Assembly (NCBI GenBank): GCA_035285405.1
Contig: JAYKJI010000153.1
Location: 1-42,091, forward strand
Direction: 5' to 3'
DNA length: 42,091 nucleotides
From: Woronichinia sp035285405
GTDB lineage: Bacteria; Cyanobacteriota; Cyanobacteriia; Cyanobacteriales; Microcystaceae
The notes beneath the pieces were generated by a model that saw only the letters and a program-made list of their open reading frames with translations, had not been told where the DNA came from and did not search any database. Below, one piece after another: positions 7,485-16,664 of this stretch; within the stretch, counting starts at the first letter, position 1, and every line of letters starts with the position of its first letter. The position numbers were made by a program, and so were the translations under genes.

Positions 7485-10400
7485 ATGGCCAATCGTTTTC
7501 TGCTATCTCAAAAAACTAGCCCCCAAAAAATGACAAACTTTCTGAGACTTGTCAGTGTATTTATCTTCGGTGGCCAAGTTTTAATTGCTGGCATTCTGAG
7601 TTGGTCACATTATCATAACCGAGTCAATGGATTAGATGATCGCCTTGAATTAATAACTCGTTTCTTAGGGCAAACTGCTATTCCTCCCGATCTCAAAATT
7701 GGTGATGCCAACTTAGATTACCTGGTTGCGCCCACCTCCAATAGTCCTTCTCCTTTATACGCAGTGGTTAGTGATGACCAAGAAATCATGATCGCTAGTT
7801 TTCTTCAGCTAAATGATCCAACCCTACTAACTCTACGTACCAACGCCCAGAAAAAACATCAGCAAATTGCCAACATTATCCAGAATTTAGAGGAGCAAGG
7901 CAATATTATTAAACTGAGGAAACCAATTCTGACCGCTGGCAAGTTTCTCGGTGTTCTGACTATTGGTTATTCTCGCCCTCAAATGGCCCTAGAGTCTTTT
8001 GCCTATGGATTGAAAATTCTCTGTTTATGTTTGATCGGTAATCTTTTTTTAGTTTTGTTCTATCGCTATTATTTTAAACAAGTTGTTCAAGCAGAAGCAG
8101 AACCACCAATAGAAAAATCAGAAATCCTGCCTTCACCCACTTTGCCAAATACCCGTTCTGCGCTTGTCTCCACTGATGTAGATGAATTTTCCTCGCCGAC
8201 ACAACTATTAGATGCCTTGCAGCCCTCCCTTGGAAAACTGATTGATCGACTACAAACATTATCGGGACTTTACCATTCTCCCGTTGCCCTGGCGAATGCC
8301 CAACAAGAAGCTTTATTTTATTTAATACAAGTTCTTGAATCGTTACTTACTGCTCAACAAAATACCGCCTTTTTCACACCGACAGTGCCTGATCCAGTCC
8401 TGCTTTCTCGCTATCTGGAGGAGATACAACGGGAGAAAAACGAATTTCTGGCGATGATTGGTCATGAGATGCGCACTCCTCTCAATGCCGTAACTGGCAT
8501 GACGAGATTGTTGTTAGACACGCCTCTTAGTTCCCAACAGCAAGAATTTGTCCACTTGATCCGGAACAGTGGCGACACGCTTCTGATGATGATTAATAAC
8601 ATTCTGGATTTTTCTAAAATTGAGTCAGGAAAATTAGAGTTAGAACAACATTCTTTTGACCTGAGACAATGTATCGAAGATGTTTTAAGACTATTTGTGT
8701 CTCAATCTGCGGACAAGCCAGTGGAATTAGGCTATCTTATTGAATCCCAAACCCCTATTTCGATTGTGGGAGATATTACCCGTCTGCGTCAGATTTTAAC
8801 GAATTTAGTAGGTAATGCTCTTAAGTTTACCCAGAAAGGAGAAGTGGTTGTTTACGTCAGTTCAACCTTGCTCTCTTCCCCCGACAGTGCTGAGCCAGAA
8901 AACTTAGATCAAGATCAGCAAGAATTATGTCAATATGAAATTCGCTTTGCGGTCAAAGATACAGGCATTGGCATTCCCCGCGATCGCCTAGAACGTTTAT
9001 TCAAATCCTTCAGTCAGATTGATTCTTCCACCACCCGCAAATATGGAGGAACCGGCTTAGGATTAGTGATCAGTAAACGTCTTTGCGAATTAATGGGGGG
9101 AAAGATTTGGGTACATAGCGAAGAAAATTATGGCTCAACTTTTTACTTTACCATTATTGTTGAAGCCATAAAATCCCAGGCCAATTTAAATATTACCCAA
9201 GCCACACAGGAATTAATGGGTAAGCGTTTACTGATTATTAACGATAATCTCACGAATCAAAAAATTCTTACCCAGCAAACACAATCATGGGGAATCTTTA
9301 CCTGTGCTGTTGACTCATGGGAAAAGGCCCTAGAATGGTTTCGACAGGGGGTTCATTTTGATATTGCTATTTTAGATATTGGATCTTCTCAACATAATTT
9401 CCTAGATCTCATTCGCCAAATTCGGCAACAATCTGGCTATCATAATTTACCTATTTTAATTATTAATTCAATTACCAACTTTAACGATTTTGAGGAAATT
9501 GAAAACTTACATTATATAAGAGTCTTAAATAAGCCCATTCAGCAGTCTGAGCTATATAAAAATTTACTACATATTGTTTCGGAAAAACCCATTAAAATGA
9601 CTCCAGCTAAACCGATGCCGGGAGAATTTCCTGCTCCGGTACAAACCCTTAAAATTCTGGTCGCCGAGGATGTGACGGTGAATCAGGCCGTGATTCGTTT
9701 GTTGCTCGGTAAATTGGGTTATCAGGCCGATATCGTTAGCAATGGGTTAGAGGTACTGAAAGCACTCCATCATCGGAGCTATGATGTTGTTCTTATGGAT
9801 GTGCGGATGCCTGATATGGATGGTCTTAGCGCAACCCATCATATCTATCAAGAAATCTTTCCTCGTCCCCGTATTATTGCCATGACCGCCGAGGCAATGC
9901 CAGGAGATAAAGAAAATTGTTTGGCAGCCGGTATGGATGATTATCTTTCTAAGCCGATTAATATTGAGTTGCTTCAGCAGGCCTTAGCTCGGTGTGTTCC
10001 TTTGTCAGTCTCAGAAATGAGTGAAAGGACGGCTTTGCCATCGGGCTTGCCCCCAAAATCTGTCTCGGAACCGACTTCCGTTGGCTTTGCTTCCACCAGT
10101 TTCAAATCGGCGACAGAGTTGATTAATTTTCCTGACAACATCAACGTATTAGATCCCAAACCGCTAGAAGTCTTATCCCAAATGGCGGGAAGCCGTGCTC
10201 ATCAAGTGATCTATAACTTAATTTCTTCCTATTTACAGGAGTCTGCTCAGCATTTAATGGTAATTTCCCAGGCGATCGCCTCTGGAGAGTGGGAGACTTT
10301 GGTAAAAGCTGTCAAATCTTTAGGCTCTAGTAGTGTCCGCATCGGAGCAACCCGCTTGGATAGACTTTGTAAAGAAATGGAAGCTTTGGTTCAAGAGAAA

Positions 10401-10514
10401 GATTTGCACAAAATAGCAATACTCTTCACTCATCTTGAACAAGAATATGGGCAAGTCGCTCAACTCCTAGAGCATAAGCAAGAACAATGTCAAAATAAGT
10501 CGGTTACTTTTTAG
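7485..10514 (+). CDS. Membrane hybrid sensor histidine kinase with two receivers and a His-less HPt
   Basis: A 1009-residue multidomain two-component protein. TM1 is about residues 20-40, a periplasmic sensor of about 130 residues follows (possibly Cache-like), and TM2 is about 173-195. HisKA has FLAMIGHEMRTPLN with H327. The HATPase carries the N-box (N440, N444), DTGIGIP (492-498) and GGTGLGL (521-527). The first receiver (about 580-700) is imperfect: IINDN gives one acid where two are usual, though D631 and K683 remain. The second receiver (about 722-838) is complete: E728, D729, phospho-acceptor D772, T801, K823. The C-terminal HPt-like bundle (about 890-1000) reads KAVKSLGSSS, with V943 where the phospho-accepting His should be. 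Phosphate therefore probably cannot leave through this HPt. No partner response regulator lies nearby. Confidence 0.9.
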   Translation: MANRFLLSQKTSPQKMTNFLRLVSVFIFGGQVLIAGILSWSHYHNRVNGLDDRLELITRFLGQTAIPPDLKIGDANLDYLVAPTSNSPSPLYAVVSDDQEIMIASFLQLNDPTLLTLRTNAQKKHQQIANIIQNLEEQGNIIKLRKPILTAGKFLGVLTIGYSRPQMALESFAYGLKILCLCLIGNLFLVLFYRYYFKQVVQAEAEPPIEKSEILPSPTLPNTRSALVSTDVDEFSSPTQLLDALQPSLGKLIDRLQTLSGLYHSPVALANAQQEALFYLIQVLESLLTAQQNTAFFTPTVPDPVLLSRYLEEIQREKNEFLAMIGHEMRTPLNAVTGMTRLLLDTPLSSQQQEFVHLIRNSGDTLLMMINNILDFSKIESGKLELEQHSFDLRQCIEDVLRLFVSQSADKPVELGYLIESQTPISIVGDITRLRQILTNLVGNALKFTQKGEVVVYVSSTLLSSPDSAEPENLDQDQQELCQYEIRFAVKDTGIGIPRDRLERLFKSFSQIDSSTTRKYGGTGLGLVISKRLCELMGGKIWVHSEENYGSTFYFTIIVEAIKSQANLNITQATQELMGKRLLIINDNLTNQKILTQQTQSWGIFTCAVDSWEKALEWFRQGVHFDIAILDIGSSQHNFLDLIRQIRQQSGYHNLPILIINSITNFNDFEEIENLHYIRVLNKPIQQSELYKNLLHIVSEKPIKMTPAKPMPGEFPAPVQTLKILVAEDVTVNQAVIRLLLGKLGYQADIVSNGLEVLKALHHRSYDVVLMDVRMPDMDGLSATHHIYQEIFPRPRIIAMTAEAMPGDKENCLAAGMDDYLSKPINIELLQQALARCVPLSVSEMSERTALPSGLPPKSVSEPTSVGFASTSFKSATELINFPDNINVLDPKPLEVLSQMAGSRAHQVIYNLISSYLQESAQHLMVISQAIASGEWETLVKAVKSLGSSSVRIGATRLDRLCKEMEALVQEKDLHKIAILFTHLEQEYGQVAQLLEHKQEQCQNKSVTF

Positions 10515-10640
10515 GAGTGAGTCTTTAGTGAATCCCAATAAGTTTCCTGGCGTTTCAGACCCGCGATCGCCGCAATTAGCCTAAACTAGGGAAAGTTTAT
10601 TTTCGTATTTATTTTGGATTGTTGAGGAGTCACCCCTATC

Positions 10641-11411
10641 ATGAGCCTTTTTCCACCACTAGCCCCTCGAACCCTTCTACTGTCTGTCCTCTGTTGTGGA
10701 TTGACCAGTGTCTTGTTGGGAATGCCTAGTAGCAGTCAGGCGATCGCGGGGACTCCCTTTATAGCTCAGGCATTAACGGACAGTCAAAAGCAAAACATTA
10801 TTCAACAAGCCAAGGAATATGTGACGCTAATTGCCAATCGCGATTATGCTAAGGCTCAGGCCTTACTATCACCAGAATTGCAAAAAATCTGGACTCCAGA
10901 AAGAATAGGGCAACTTTGGCAAACAGAATTACTTGATCGATCTGGCAGTTTTCAGAAGATTTTGGATGCAAAGGTTATTGACGTAGTTAATGCCGATATT
11001 GTTAAACTAACAGTACAGTTTTCTGGGCAAACAGAGGATATTCTTTTAACGTTTAATAAGCAGCAACAACTGATTGCGGCCAACTGGACAACGGGCAAAA
11101 GCATTGATCAAATTGTGGAGGAATTTATCGACGCTCTTCGTAATCAAGATTATGCCAAGGCCAGAACCTATTTAAGTCCTTTACTCAAAGCAGAAATACT
11201 TCCCCCCCGCATACAAAAAGGTTGGACTCGTTTGCTAGAAAGGAACGGTCAGTTTAGAAAATTGCTGGATGTTGAAACCAAAACTAATCCTTCTTCTGCT
11301 TCTCCTGATGTGGCGATCGCTACTCTCAAATTTACAAAAGGCACTCAGGATGTGTTTATTTTCTTTGATAAGGATCGCTTTATTACCAATATTGATTTGC
11401 CCGAAAATTAG
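10641..11411 (+). CDS. Secreted protein with two DUF3887-like domains
   Basis: A 256-residue protein with a signal peptide (RTLLLSVLCCGLTSVLLGM core; cleavage probably after SQAIA). It is built of two copies of an NTF2-like/DUF3887 unit. Copy one (about 47-140) has NRDYAKAQALLSPELQKIW and FQKILDAKVIDVV. Copy two (about 151-255) has NQDYAKARTYLSPLLKAEI and FRKLLDVETK. The close match of NxDYAKAxxxLSP between copies points to internal duplication. It is predicted to be periplasmic. The function is unknown; DUF3887 proteins are sometimes linked to envelope or hydrolase genes. The start at ATG 10641 is preceded by GAGGAG-like purines near 10625. It stands alone downstream of the kinase. Confidence 0.75.
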   Translation: MSLFPPLAPRTLLLSVLCCGLTSVLLGMPSSSQAIAGTPFIAQALTDSQKQNIIQQAKEYVTLIANRDYAKAQALLSPELQKIWTPERIGQLWQTELLDRSGSFQKILDAKVIDVVNADIVKLTVQFSGQTEDILLTFNKQQQLIAANWTTGKSIDQIVEEFIDALRNQDYAKARTYLSPLLKAEILPPRIQKGWTRLLERNGQFRKLLDVETKTNPSSASPDVAIATLKFTKGTQDVFIFFDKDRFITNIDLPEN

Positions 11412-11544
11412 GGAGTAATATATCACCACTATCTAACACGTCAGATCGCTCCTCGTCTAAGGCTCGATTCCAGACTAAGGCGATCGCCGGATGGCCGTGA
11501 TACCATAAAAACGTGACCTGTTGCGCCAAACCACCCAGAAATCT

Positions 11545-12681
11545 ATGCAGACCGTTGAAAAACCTGAACAAATTCTCACCATGAATCCCCCCAAACAGGG
11601 TTTACCTGTGACGATCATTACGGGGTTCCTGGGAAGTGGTAAAACAACCTTACTTAACCATATTCTCACTAATCAACAGGGACTTAAAACTGCTGTTCTT
11701 GTCAATGAATTTGGTGAAATTGGTATTGATAATGAACTGATCATCACCACCGATGAGAACATGGTGGAATTGAGCAATGGCTGTGTCTGTTGTACTATTA
11801 ATGAAGATTTGATTGCCGCAGTTTATAAGGTTTTAGAACGTCCTGAGAAAGTAGATTATCTCGTTGTAGAAACCACGGGGTTGGCCGATCCACTGCCAGT
11901 CGCCCTGACTTTTCTGGGGACTGAATTACGAGATATGACTCGTTTAGATTCGATTGTCACCTTGGTTGATTGTGAGAATTTTAGCTTGGACTTATTTAAC
12001 AGCCAGGCTGCCCAAAGTCAGATTACCTATGGCGATATTATTGTCCTCAATAAGATTGATTTAGTGGATGAAGCGGATGTGGATGCTCTAGAAGTTAGAA
12101 TCCGTGACATGAAGGAATCTGCCCGTATTATCCGCAGCAAAAAATCTCAGGTCCCCTTGCCTCTCATTCTCAGCGTGGGCTTGTTTGAGTCTGATAAATA
12201 TTTCACACCTGAACCTGAAAGCCATAAGCATGAGCATCATGACCACCATGAACATCATGAACATGAATGCACAGCCGATTGCACCCATGAACATCACGAT
12301 CATCACCATGAGCATCATCACGATCACAGCCACGACCATCATCACCATTCCAATCATTTAGAAATGGATGGTTTTACTTCCTTATCGATTGAAAGTGATA
12401 AGCCTTTTTCAATTCGTAAGTTTCAATATTTTCTAGATAATCAGTTACCGAGTAATGTCTTTCGAGCGAAGGGTATTCTCTGGTTTAAAGAAAGTGCAAA
12501 ACGTCACGTTTTCCATCTCAGTGGTAAGCGTTTTACCCTCGAAGATGATGAATGGAAAGGAGAACCTAAAAATCAGTTGGTATTAATTGGTCAAAATCTA
12601 GATCATGCTCAACTACGGGAACAAATTGAAGCTTGTTTGAACCTGCCTACCCTAAATCGTGGCAAGGGATTTGGCAAATAG
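11545..12681 (+). CDS. CobW/COG0523 family GTP-binding metallochaperone with His-rich loop
   Basis: A 378-residue G3E-family GTPase that probably loads or moves zinc (or cobalt) in the cytoplasm. The Walker A is GFLGSGKT (27-34). The metal-binding CXCC motif sits at C80-C83 (SNGCVCC). The guanine motif is NKID (169-172). Between the GTPase and the CobW C-terminal domain lies a striking histidine-rich segment (about 227-271) with over 20 His residues plus two Cys, typical of zinc-handling members. I took ATG 11545; the frame extends to a TTG at 11521, and ATG 11581 is a shorter choice still keeping the P-loop. No recognisable Zur box lies upstream. DUF362 follows after 34 bases, so the two are probably one operon. 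Confidence 0.88.
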   Translation: MQTVEKPEQILTMNPPKQGLPVTIITGFLGSGKTTLLNHILTNQQGLKTAVLVNEFGEIGIDNELIITTDENMVELSNGCVCCTINEDLIAAVYKVLERPEKVDYLVVETTGLADPLPVALTFLGTELRDMTRLDSIVTLVDCENFSLDLFNSQAAQSQITYGDIIVLNKIDLVDEADVDALEVRIRDMKESARIIRSKKSQVPLPLILSVGLFESDKYFTPEPESHKHEHHDHHEHHEHECTADCTHEHHDHHHEHHHDHSHDHHHHSNHLEMDGFTSLSIESDKPFSIRKFQYFLDNQLPSNVFRAKGILWFKESAKRHVFHLSGKRFTLEDDEWKGEPKNQLVLIGQNLDHAQLREQIEACLNLPTLNRGKGFGK

Positions 12682-12715
12682 TTATCATAACTAGCAAACC
12701 CTTTATTCAGTCACT

Positions 12716-13678
12716 ATGGCAACAACGGTTAGTTTACTATCTGCGGATTCCTACGATCTCGAAACGCTTTCCCAGGCTTTAACAGCGTTGCTTGAACCTT
12801 TGGGGGGGATGGCTGCTTTTGTCAAAAAGGGCGATCGCGTTTTACTCAAACCCAATTTACTGACCGCCAGTCGTCCAGGCAATGAGTGTATTACTCGTCC
12901 CGAACTGGTTTATTGTGTAGCCCAGATGGTTCAATCGGTGGGTGGTAAGCCTTTTATGGGGGATAGTCCCGCCTTTGGAACCGCTCACGGAGTTGCAGAA
13001 GCCAATGGTTATTTACCCTTACTCAAAGCTCTGGATATTCCCATTGTGGAATTTAACGGCGATCGCTACTTGACCGAGAGTGAGAATTTTAATCATCTAC
13101 GGCTTTCCAAAGAGGCTATGGCCGCCGATGTGGTTATCAACTTACCGAAAGTGAAGTCCCATAGCCAGTTGACGATGACCTTGGGGGTGAAAAATCTCTT
13201 TGGTTGTGTTCCGGGTAAAATGAAGGCCTGGTGGCACATGGAGGCAGGGAAAGATGCTGATCGCTTTGGGGAAATGTTGGTGGAAACAGCCAGGGCAATT
13301 AATCCGGACTTGACGATTCTTGATGGGATTATCGGTCATCAGGGTAATGGCCCCATTAATGGGGAACCTCGCCCCTTAGGTGTTTTGGCCGCCTCTGCTG
13401 ATGTTTTTGCCCTCGATTGGGCGATCGCCGATATTTTACAAGTTAATCCCGATCATGTACCCACCCTTGCGGCTCAGCGTCGTCTAGGATTATGCGCCAG
13501 TCTAGAAGAGATTACCTTTCCTTTGGCCCATCCCCGTGAATTGGTGGTAACGGATTGGAAATTACCCGAGACCTTAATGCCGATCGATTTTGGTCTACCC
13601 AGGGTAATGCGATCAACCTTTAAACATTTTTATATTCGTTTTATCAAGGAACCCTTACATGCTTACGCGGCAAGGTAG
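12716..13678 (+). CDS. DUF362 family protein (cytosolic)
   Basis: A 320-residue protein of the DUF362 family. The core motifs are VLLKPNLLT (about residues 43-51), the GDSPAFGTAHGV region (about 82-93), and INLPKVKSHSQLTMTLGVKN (about 141-160), with DGIIGHQGNGP further on. Many DUF362 proteins carry ferredoxin-like Cys clusters. None is visible here, so this is the short form without Fe-S domains. The biochemical role is not established. There is no signal peptide. The gene lies 34 bases after the CobW gene and is followed by a strong terminator, which supports a two-gene unit and perhaps a metal-related role (inference). Confidence 0.8.
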   Translation: MATTVSLLSADSYDLETLSQALTALLEPLGGMAAFVKKGDRVLLKPNLLTASRPGNECITRPELVYCVAQMVQSVGGKPFMGDSPAFGTAHGVAEANGYLPLLKALDIPIVEFNGDRYLTESENFNHLRLSKEAMAADVVINLPKVKSHSQLTMTLGVKNLFGCVPGKMKAWWHMEAGKDADRFGEMLVETARAINPDLTILDGIIGHQGNGPINGEPRPLGVLAASADVFALDWAIADILQVNPDHVPTLAAQRRLGLCASLEEITFPLAHPRELVVTDWKLPETLMPIDFGLPRVMRSTFKHFYIRFIKEPLHAYAAR

Positions 13679-13782
13679 TCAGTAATTAGACTTTCCGTTA
13701 TCTGGGCTACATAATCTCCCAGTCATTGGAACTAACCTGAGGTTAAGACATAAAGTCAATATCACCCTCCGATTGCTAGATA

Positions 13783-13815
13783 GCCGCCAACCCCTCAATG
13801 GCGGTTTTCTTTTTT
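13783..13815 (+). terminator. Rho-independent terminator after DUF362
   Basis: The stem GCCGCCA (13783-13789) pairs with TGGCGGT (13799-13805), with one G-T closing pair and a 9-base loop. It is followed by TTTTCTTTTTT. It ends the CobW-DUF362 unit. Confidence 0.8.
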
Positions 13816-14095
13816 GGGATTTACTTTAGAGCCGGATGTCCTGTGCGAGAGGCACGTTCTAAACCCGTAGAAATGAGCAATAATAAATATAAATCTCAAG
13901 TCCTTTGTACTAAATTACTCAAGGTAATTGTTTGCCCAAGTTATCAAAATATGGATATTGTGAAACATTGCACCTCTGGGAGGAGAAAAACCGTTACAGA
14001 TTTGGAACAAGTCCTAAGCATAGGTACTCTTGAACCTATAATCGCCAATTCTCCATCATGTATCGAAATTTCCTCACTCACTTGTCCTTAAATTT
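13816..14095. other. Gene-poor spacer with a weak group II intron domain V-like stretch
   Basis: No supported gene. At 13829-13859 the sequence GAGCCGGATG, then GTGC-GAGA-type hairpin, then CACGTTC loosely recalls group II intron domain V, but the basal CCGG partner is missing. A 97-codon open frame spanning 13798-14091 has low-complexity, unprotein-like content and is not called. Confidence 0.3.
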
Positions 14096-15958
14096 ATGAA
14101 AAAACTGTTATTCATTATTTTATTTATTGGTACTATTTGGCTGGCCCTATCTCACTTTGTTCAGACCCAAGGGTTAGCGGGCCGAGGTCAATACAACTCA
14201 ATTATTGTTAATTTTAAGGATGATTTACCGACCGCAGTGCTGAGTGAACAAATGAAGGCGATCGCGGCCGATACGAAGCATTCAGCCGACTTTAATAGTA
14301 TTTTTTCGATCAAGGATCATCTTTATACTGTCCCAGGAAAAGGAAAGGACTTAAGTAAATTAAAATCGTTGATTGGTAAGGACTATCTCGATTATGTTGA
14401 ACCCAATTACATCTATAAAACCCTAGAAACCCCTAATGATCCCGACTACGGTAAACAGTGGAATTTTCGTAGTATCAGCGTAGATAAAGCCTGGGATCAC
14501 AGTCAAGGAGAAGGCGTTACCGTGGCGGTTATTGATACAGGAGTCAGTCATGTTCCTGATTTACGGGAAACAGAATTTGTCGAAGGTTATAACTTTGTCG
14601 AAGATAATAATGATACAAGTGACGAAAATGGTCATGGAACCCACGTTGCTGGCACGATCGCCCAATCAACCAACAATCAATATGGGGTAGCCGGTATCGC
14701 CTACAAAGCTAAAATTATGCCCCTCAAGGTTTTATCTGACGGTGGCGGTGGCACAGTGGCCGATATTGCTGAAGCCATTGAATATGCGGCGGATCATGGA
14801 GCCAGTGTCATTAACCTTAGTCTAGGTGGTGGAGGAGAAAGCCAAACCCTTAAGGATGCCATTGATTATGCCTACAGTAAGGGCGTGGTGATTGTGGCGG
14901 CGGCTGGCAATGAAAATCGTAATGCAGCTTCCTATCCGGCTCGTTATCCCAAGGTGATTAGTGTGGCCGCCTTAGATGCAACGGGTCATAAAGCTCCCTA
15001 TTCTAATTTTGGGGCAGGTATCGATATTTCGGCCCCAGGTGGTAGTGAGGGGGGTAAAGATGGCCAAATCCTACAGGAAACCATTGATCCCAGTAGTCGC
15101 AAACCTATTTTTATCGGGCTTCAGGGAACCAGTATGGCGGCTCCCCATGTAGCAGGTACGGTAGCTCTGATCCAATCTGCTCAACTTAAGGTGGCGAAAC
15201 AGCAATTGGCTCTCAATCCCAAAACCAAAGGTAAGGCGGAGAAGTTGACAGTTAACCAAATTTCCCAGCCGGGCGAAATTCTCGATATTCTCAAGCGATC
15301 GGCCCAAAAAGTCCCGGAAGATACCTTTAACTATTACGGAGCAGGACAATTAAATGCGGGGGAAGCGGTGACGTTAACTCTCAAAGGTAAGTTATCGTTT
15401 CAAGATTTCTTCCGTTGGTTGCGAGACAATGGCTACCTCAATCCGATTTTCTGGTTCGATGGTGGCGCGATCGCTCTTTTACCCAAAGTGGCCATGGTGT
15501 TGGGGTCTTACTTGTTGGCCTTTTTACTGCGCTATTATTTTCCCTTTAGTTGGACGGCTCCCTATCATTGGGGCTTGATTTTAGGAAGTTCCGGTTTATT
15601 TTTTCTGCAAGGACTTTATATTTTTGACTTGCCCCAGTGGCCCTTTCGTTTGCTAGGCAGTTCTTTCCCTGAATTAGCCAATAGTTTACAGGGTAGCTCT
15701 TTACTCAATCCCTTTTTTGCCAGTTTGTTGATTCCTTTAGGTTTAATGGCCTTATTACTGGGTAATCGAGCAGGTAAACGTTTTGCGATCGGAGCCACTT
15801 TGGGCGTTAGCTCTTTTTTGATCGTTGCAGCCCTTTTGCACCCCGTCCTCTGGTTAATCGGTGGAGGTGCGATCGCCCAGACCTTTCTTGGCATTAATGC
15901 TCTACTCTGTCTAGGTTTAGCCTGGTTAGCCAGTAAAAGCGAAGCCCGATTCGTTTAA
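14096..15958 (+). CDS. Subtilisin-like serine protease (S8) fused to a C-terminal membrane domain
   Basis: A 620-residue protease. An N-terminal hydrophobic segment (2-20) acts as signal or anchor. An I9-like propeptide follows (about 33-108; ends DYVEPNYIY). The S8 catalytic domain has D147 (AVIDTGVS), H180 (ENGHGTHVAGT), the oxyanion N272 (AAGNENR) and S346 (GTSMAAPHVAGT), so it should be active outside the cytoplasmic membrane. After the catalytic domain (about residue 445) comes a polytopic tail (about 465-615) with five or six hydrophobic helices. This would tether the protease, and is unusual for secreted subtilases. Upstream is a terminated operon. Downstream a terminator overlaps the stop codon. 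Confidence 0.9.
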   Translation: MKKLLFIILFIGTIWLALSHFVQTQGLAGRGQYNSIIVNFKDDLPTAVLSEQMKAIAADTKHSADFNSIFSIKDHLYTVPGKGKDLSKLKSLIGKDYLDYVEPNYIYKTLETPNDPDYGKQWNFRSISVDKAWDHSQGEGVTVAVIDTGVSHVPDLRETEFVEGYNFVEDNNDTSDENGHGTHVAGTIAQSTNNQYGVAGIAYKAKIMPLKVLSDGGGGTVADIAEAIEYAADHGASVINLSLGGGGESQTLKDAIDYAYSKGVVIVAAAGNENRNAASYPARYPKVISVAALDATGHKAPYSNFGAGIDISAPGGSEGGKDGQILQETIDPSSRKPIFIGLQGTSMAAPHVAGTVALIQSAQLKVAKQQLALNPKTKGKAEKLTVNQISQPGEILDILKRSAQKVPEDTFNYYGAGQLNAGEAVTLTLKGKLSFQDFFRWLRDNGYLNPIFWFDGGAIALLPKVAMVLGSYLLAFLLRYYFPFSWTAPYHWGLILGSSGLFFLQGLYIFDLPQWPFRLLGSSFPELANSLQGSSLLNPFFASLLIPLGLMALLLGNRAGKRFAIGATLGVSSFLIVAALLHPVLWLIGGGAIAQTFLGINALLCLGLAWLASKSEARFV

Positions 15959-15981
15959 GCTGTCAGCTTTTTTCTTTTTTT
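15957..15981 (+). terminator. Terminator overlapping the subtilase stop codon
   Basis: AAGCT (15957-15961) pairs with AGCTT (15965-15969) around a 3-base loop. It is followed by a T-rich run (TTTTTCTTTTTTT). The stem is short, so efficiency is uncertain. Confidence 0.5.
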
Positions 15982-16004
15982 CCTCAAGTTTCCAGATTGT
16001 AACC

Positions 16005-16226
16005 ATGCAGATTAAAGGCAAAATTGAGCGTAAAGGTTTCGGGATGGGGGTTTGGGCCTTAGTTAGTGAAGAAGGACAGACCTACGAATTATGGAATCCG
16101 CCCTCAGACCTCTGTCACCCCCTGGAAACAGTCTTGATTGAAGGTACTGTTCAAGAAGAGATTATGACAATCGCGATGATTGGCCCTGTTTTAAAAGTCA
16201 ATCACTTCACGATTTTGTCATCCTGA
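16005..16226 (+). CDS. Small conserved-looking protein, function unknown
   Basis: A 73-residue protein starting at ATG 16005. The sequence alternates hydrophobic and polar residues (QIKGKIERKGFGMGVWALVS, then TVLIEGTVQEE), which suggests a small beta-barrel, possibly OB-like. It has one Cys and no signal peptide or membrane helix. I do not recognise a named family. The residue composition is normal for a real protein and the gene fits neatly between a terminator and a convergent neighbour. Confidence 0.6.
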   Translation: MQIKGKIERKGFGMGVWALVSEEGQTYELWNPPSDLCHPLETVLIEGTVQEEIMTIAMIGPVLKVNHFTILSS

Positions 16227-16241
16227 AAACTGCCTTCTTGT

Positions 16242-16565
16242 CTAAAGACGACTGACCGTAACGGGAACCCGACCTTTGCGGGTATTGCCAATTTGTCGGA
16301 AGGCTGCCCGACTTAAATCTAAAGAACAGGAACAGCGATCGCTGACAGTGACAATGACCGATTTGCCGGTTTTACGATTGGTCACTTTTAAACGAGTCCC
16401 GATGGGATAACGGGGATGGGCCGCAACAAAATGATTCGGGTTATAGGCCTTACCGTTGGCCATGCGTCGCCCCGACAAGTGATGCCCATAGTAGGTAGCC
16501 GTTTGGGAAAGCGCGGGCAAAGGAAAAAGTAAAGCAGTTAATGCTAATAACACAGGAAATCGCAA
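16242..16565 (-). CDS. RlpA-like double-psi beta-barrel secreted protein
   Basis: A 107-residue protein with a signal peptide (FPVLLALTALLFPLPALS, cleavage before QTA). A short RlpA-like DPBB domain follows: TYYGHHLSGRRMANGKAYNP, then AAHPRYPIGTRLKVTN and VTVSDRCSC, then DLSRAAFRQIG. RlpA proteins bind or cleave septal peptidoglycan, and this member has only the DPBB domain without a SPOR tail. The conserved catalytic-type Asp in SDRC is present. The start codon is TTG (16563-16565). A good ribosome binding site upstream, and no in-frame ATG before the stop codon upstream, decide this start. Confidence 0.82.
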   Translation of the reverse strand: MRFPVLLALTALLFPLPALSQTATYYGHHLSGRRMANGKAYNPNHFVAAHPRYPIGTRLKVTNRKTGKSVIVTVSDRCSCSLDLSRAAFRQIGNTRKGRVPVTVSRL

Positions 16566-16574
16566 ATCGGAAGT

Positions 16575-16580
16575 CTCCTT
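16575..16580 (-). promoter_or_regulatory. Ribosome binding site deciding a TTG start
   Basis: On the minus strand AAGGAG lies 9 bases before the TTG start of the RlpA-like gene. It is one of the clearest Shine-Dalgarno matches in the window and supports the non-ATG start. Confidence 0.6.
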
Positions 16581-16664
16581 AACGAATGTTTACTGAGTCA
16601 TTATACCCATTATTTCCCATTTTGGAAGCCTTTAGGACTAAAGTGCTATTTTTAAGTGATGGCA

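Noticed and set aside
12230..12360. Repetitive CAT/CAC-rich DNA that could be a tandem repeat array
   Set aside because: It is explained by the His-rich loop of the CobW protein. The units are irregular and in frame.
13798..14091. A 97-codon plus-strand open frame
   Set aside because: It begins inside the terminator of DUF362, its composition does not look protein-like, and I recognise no domain.
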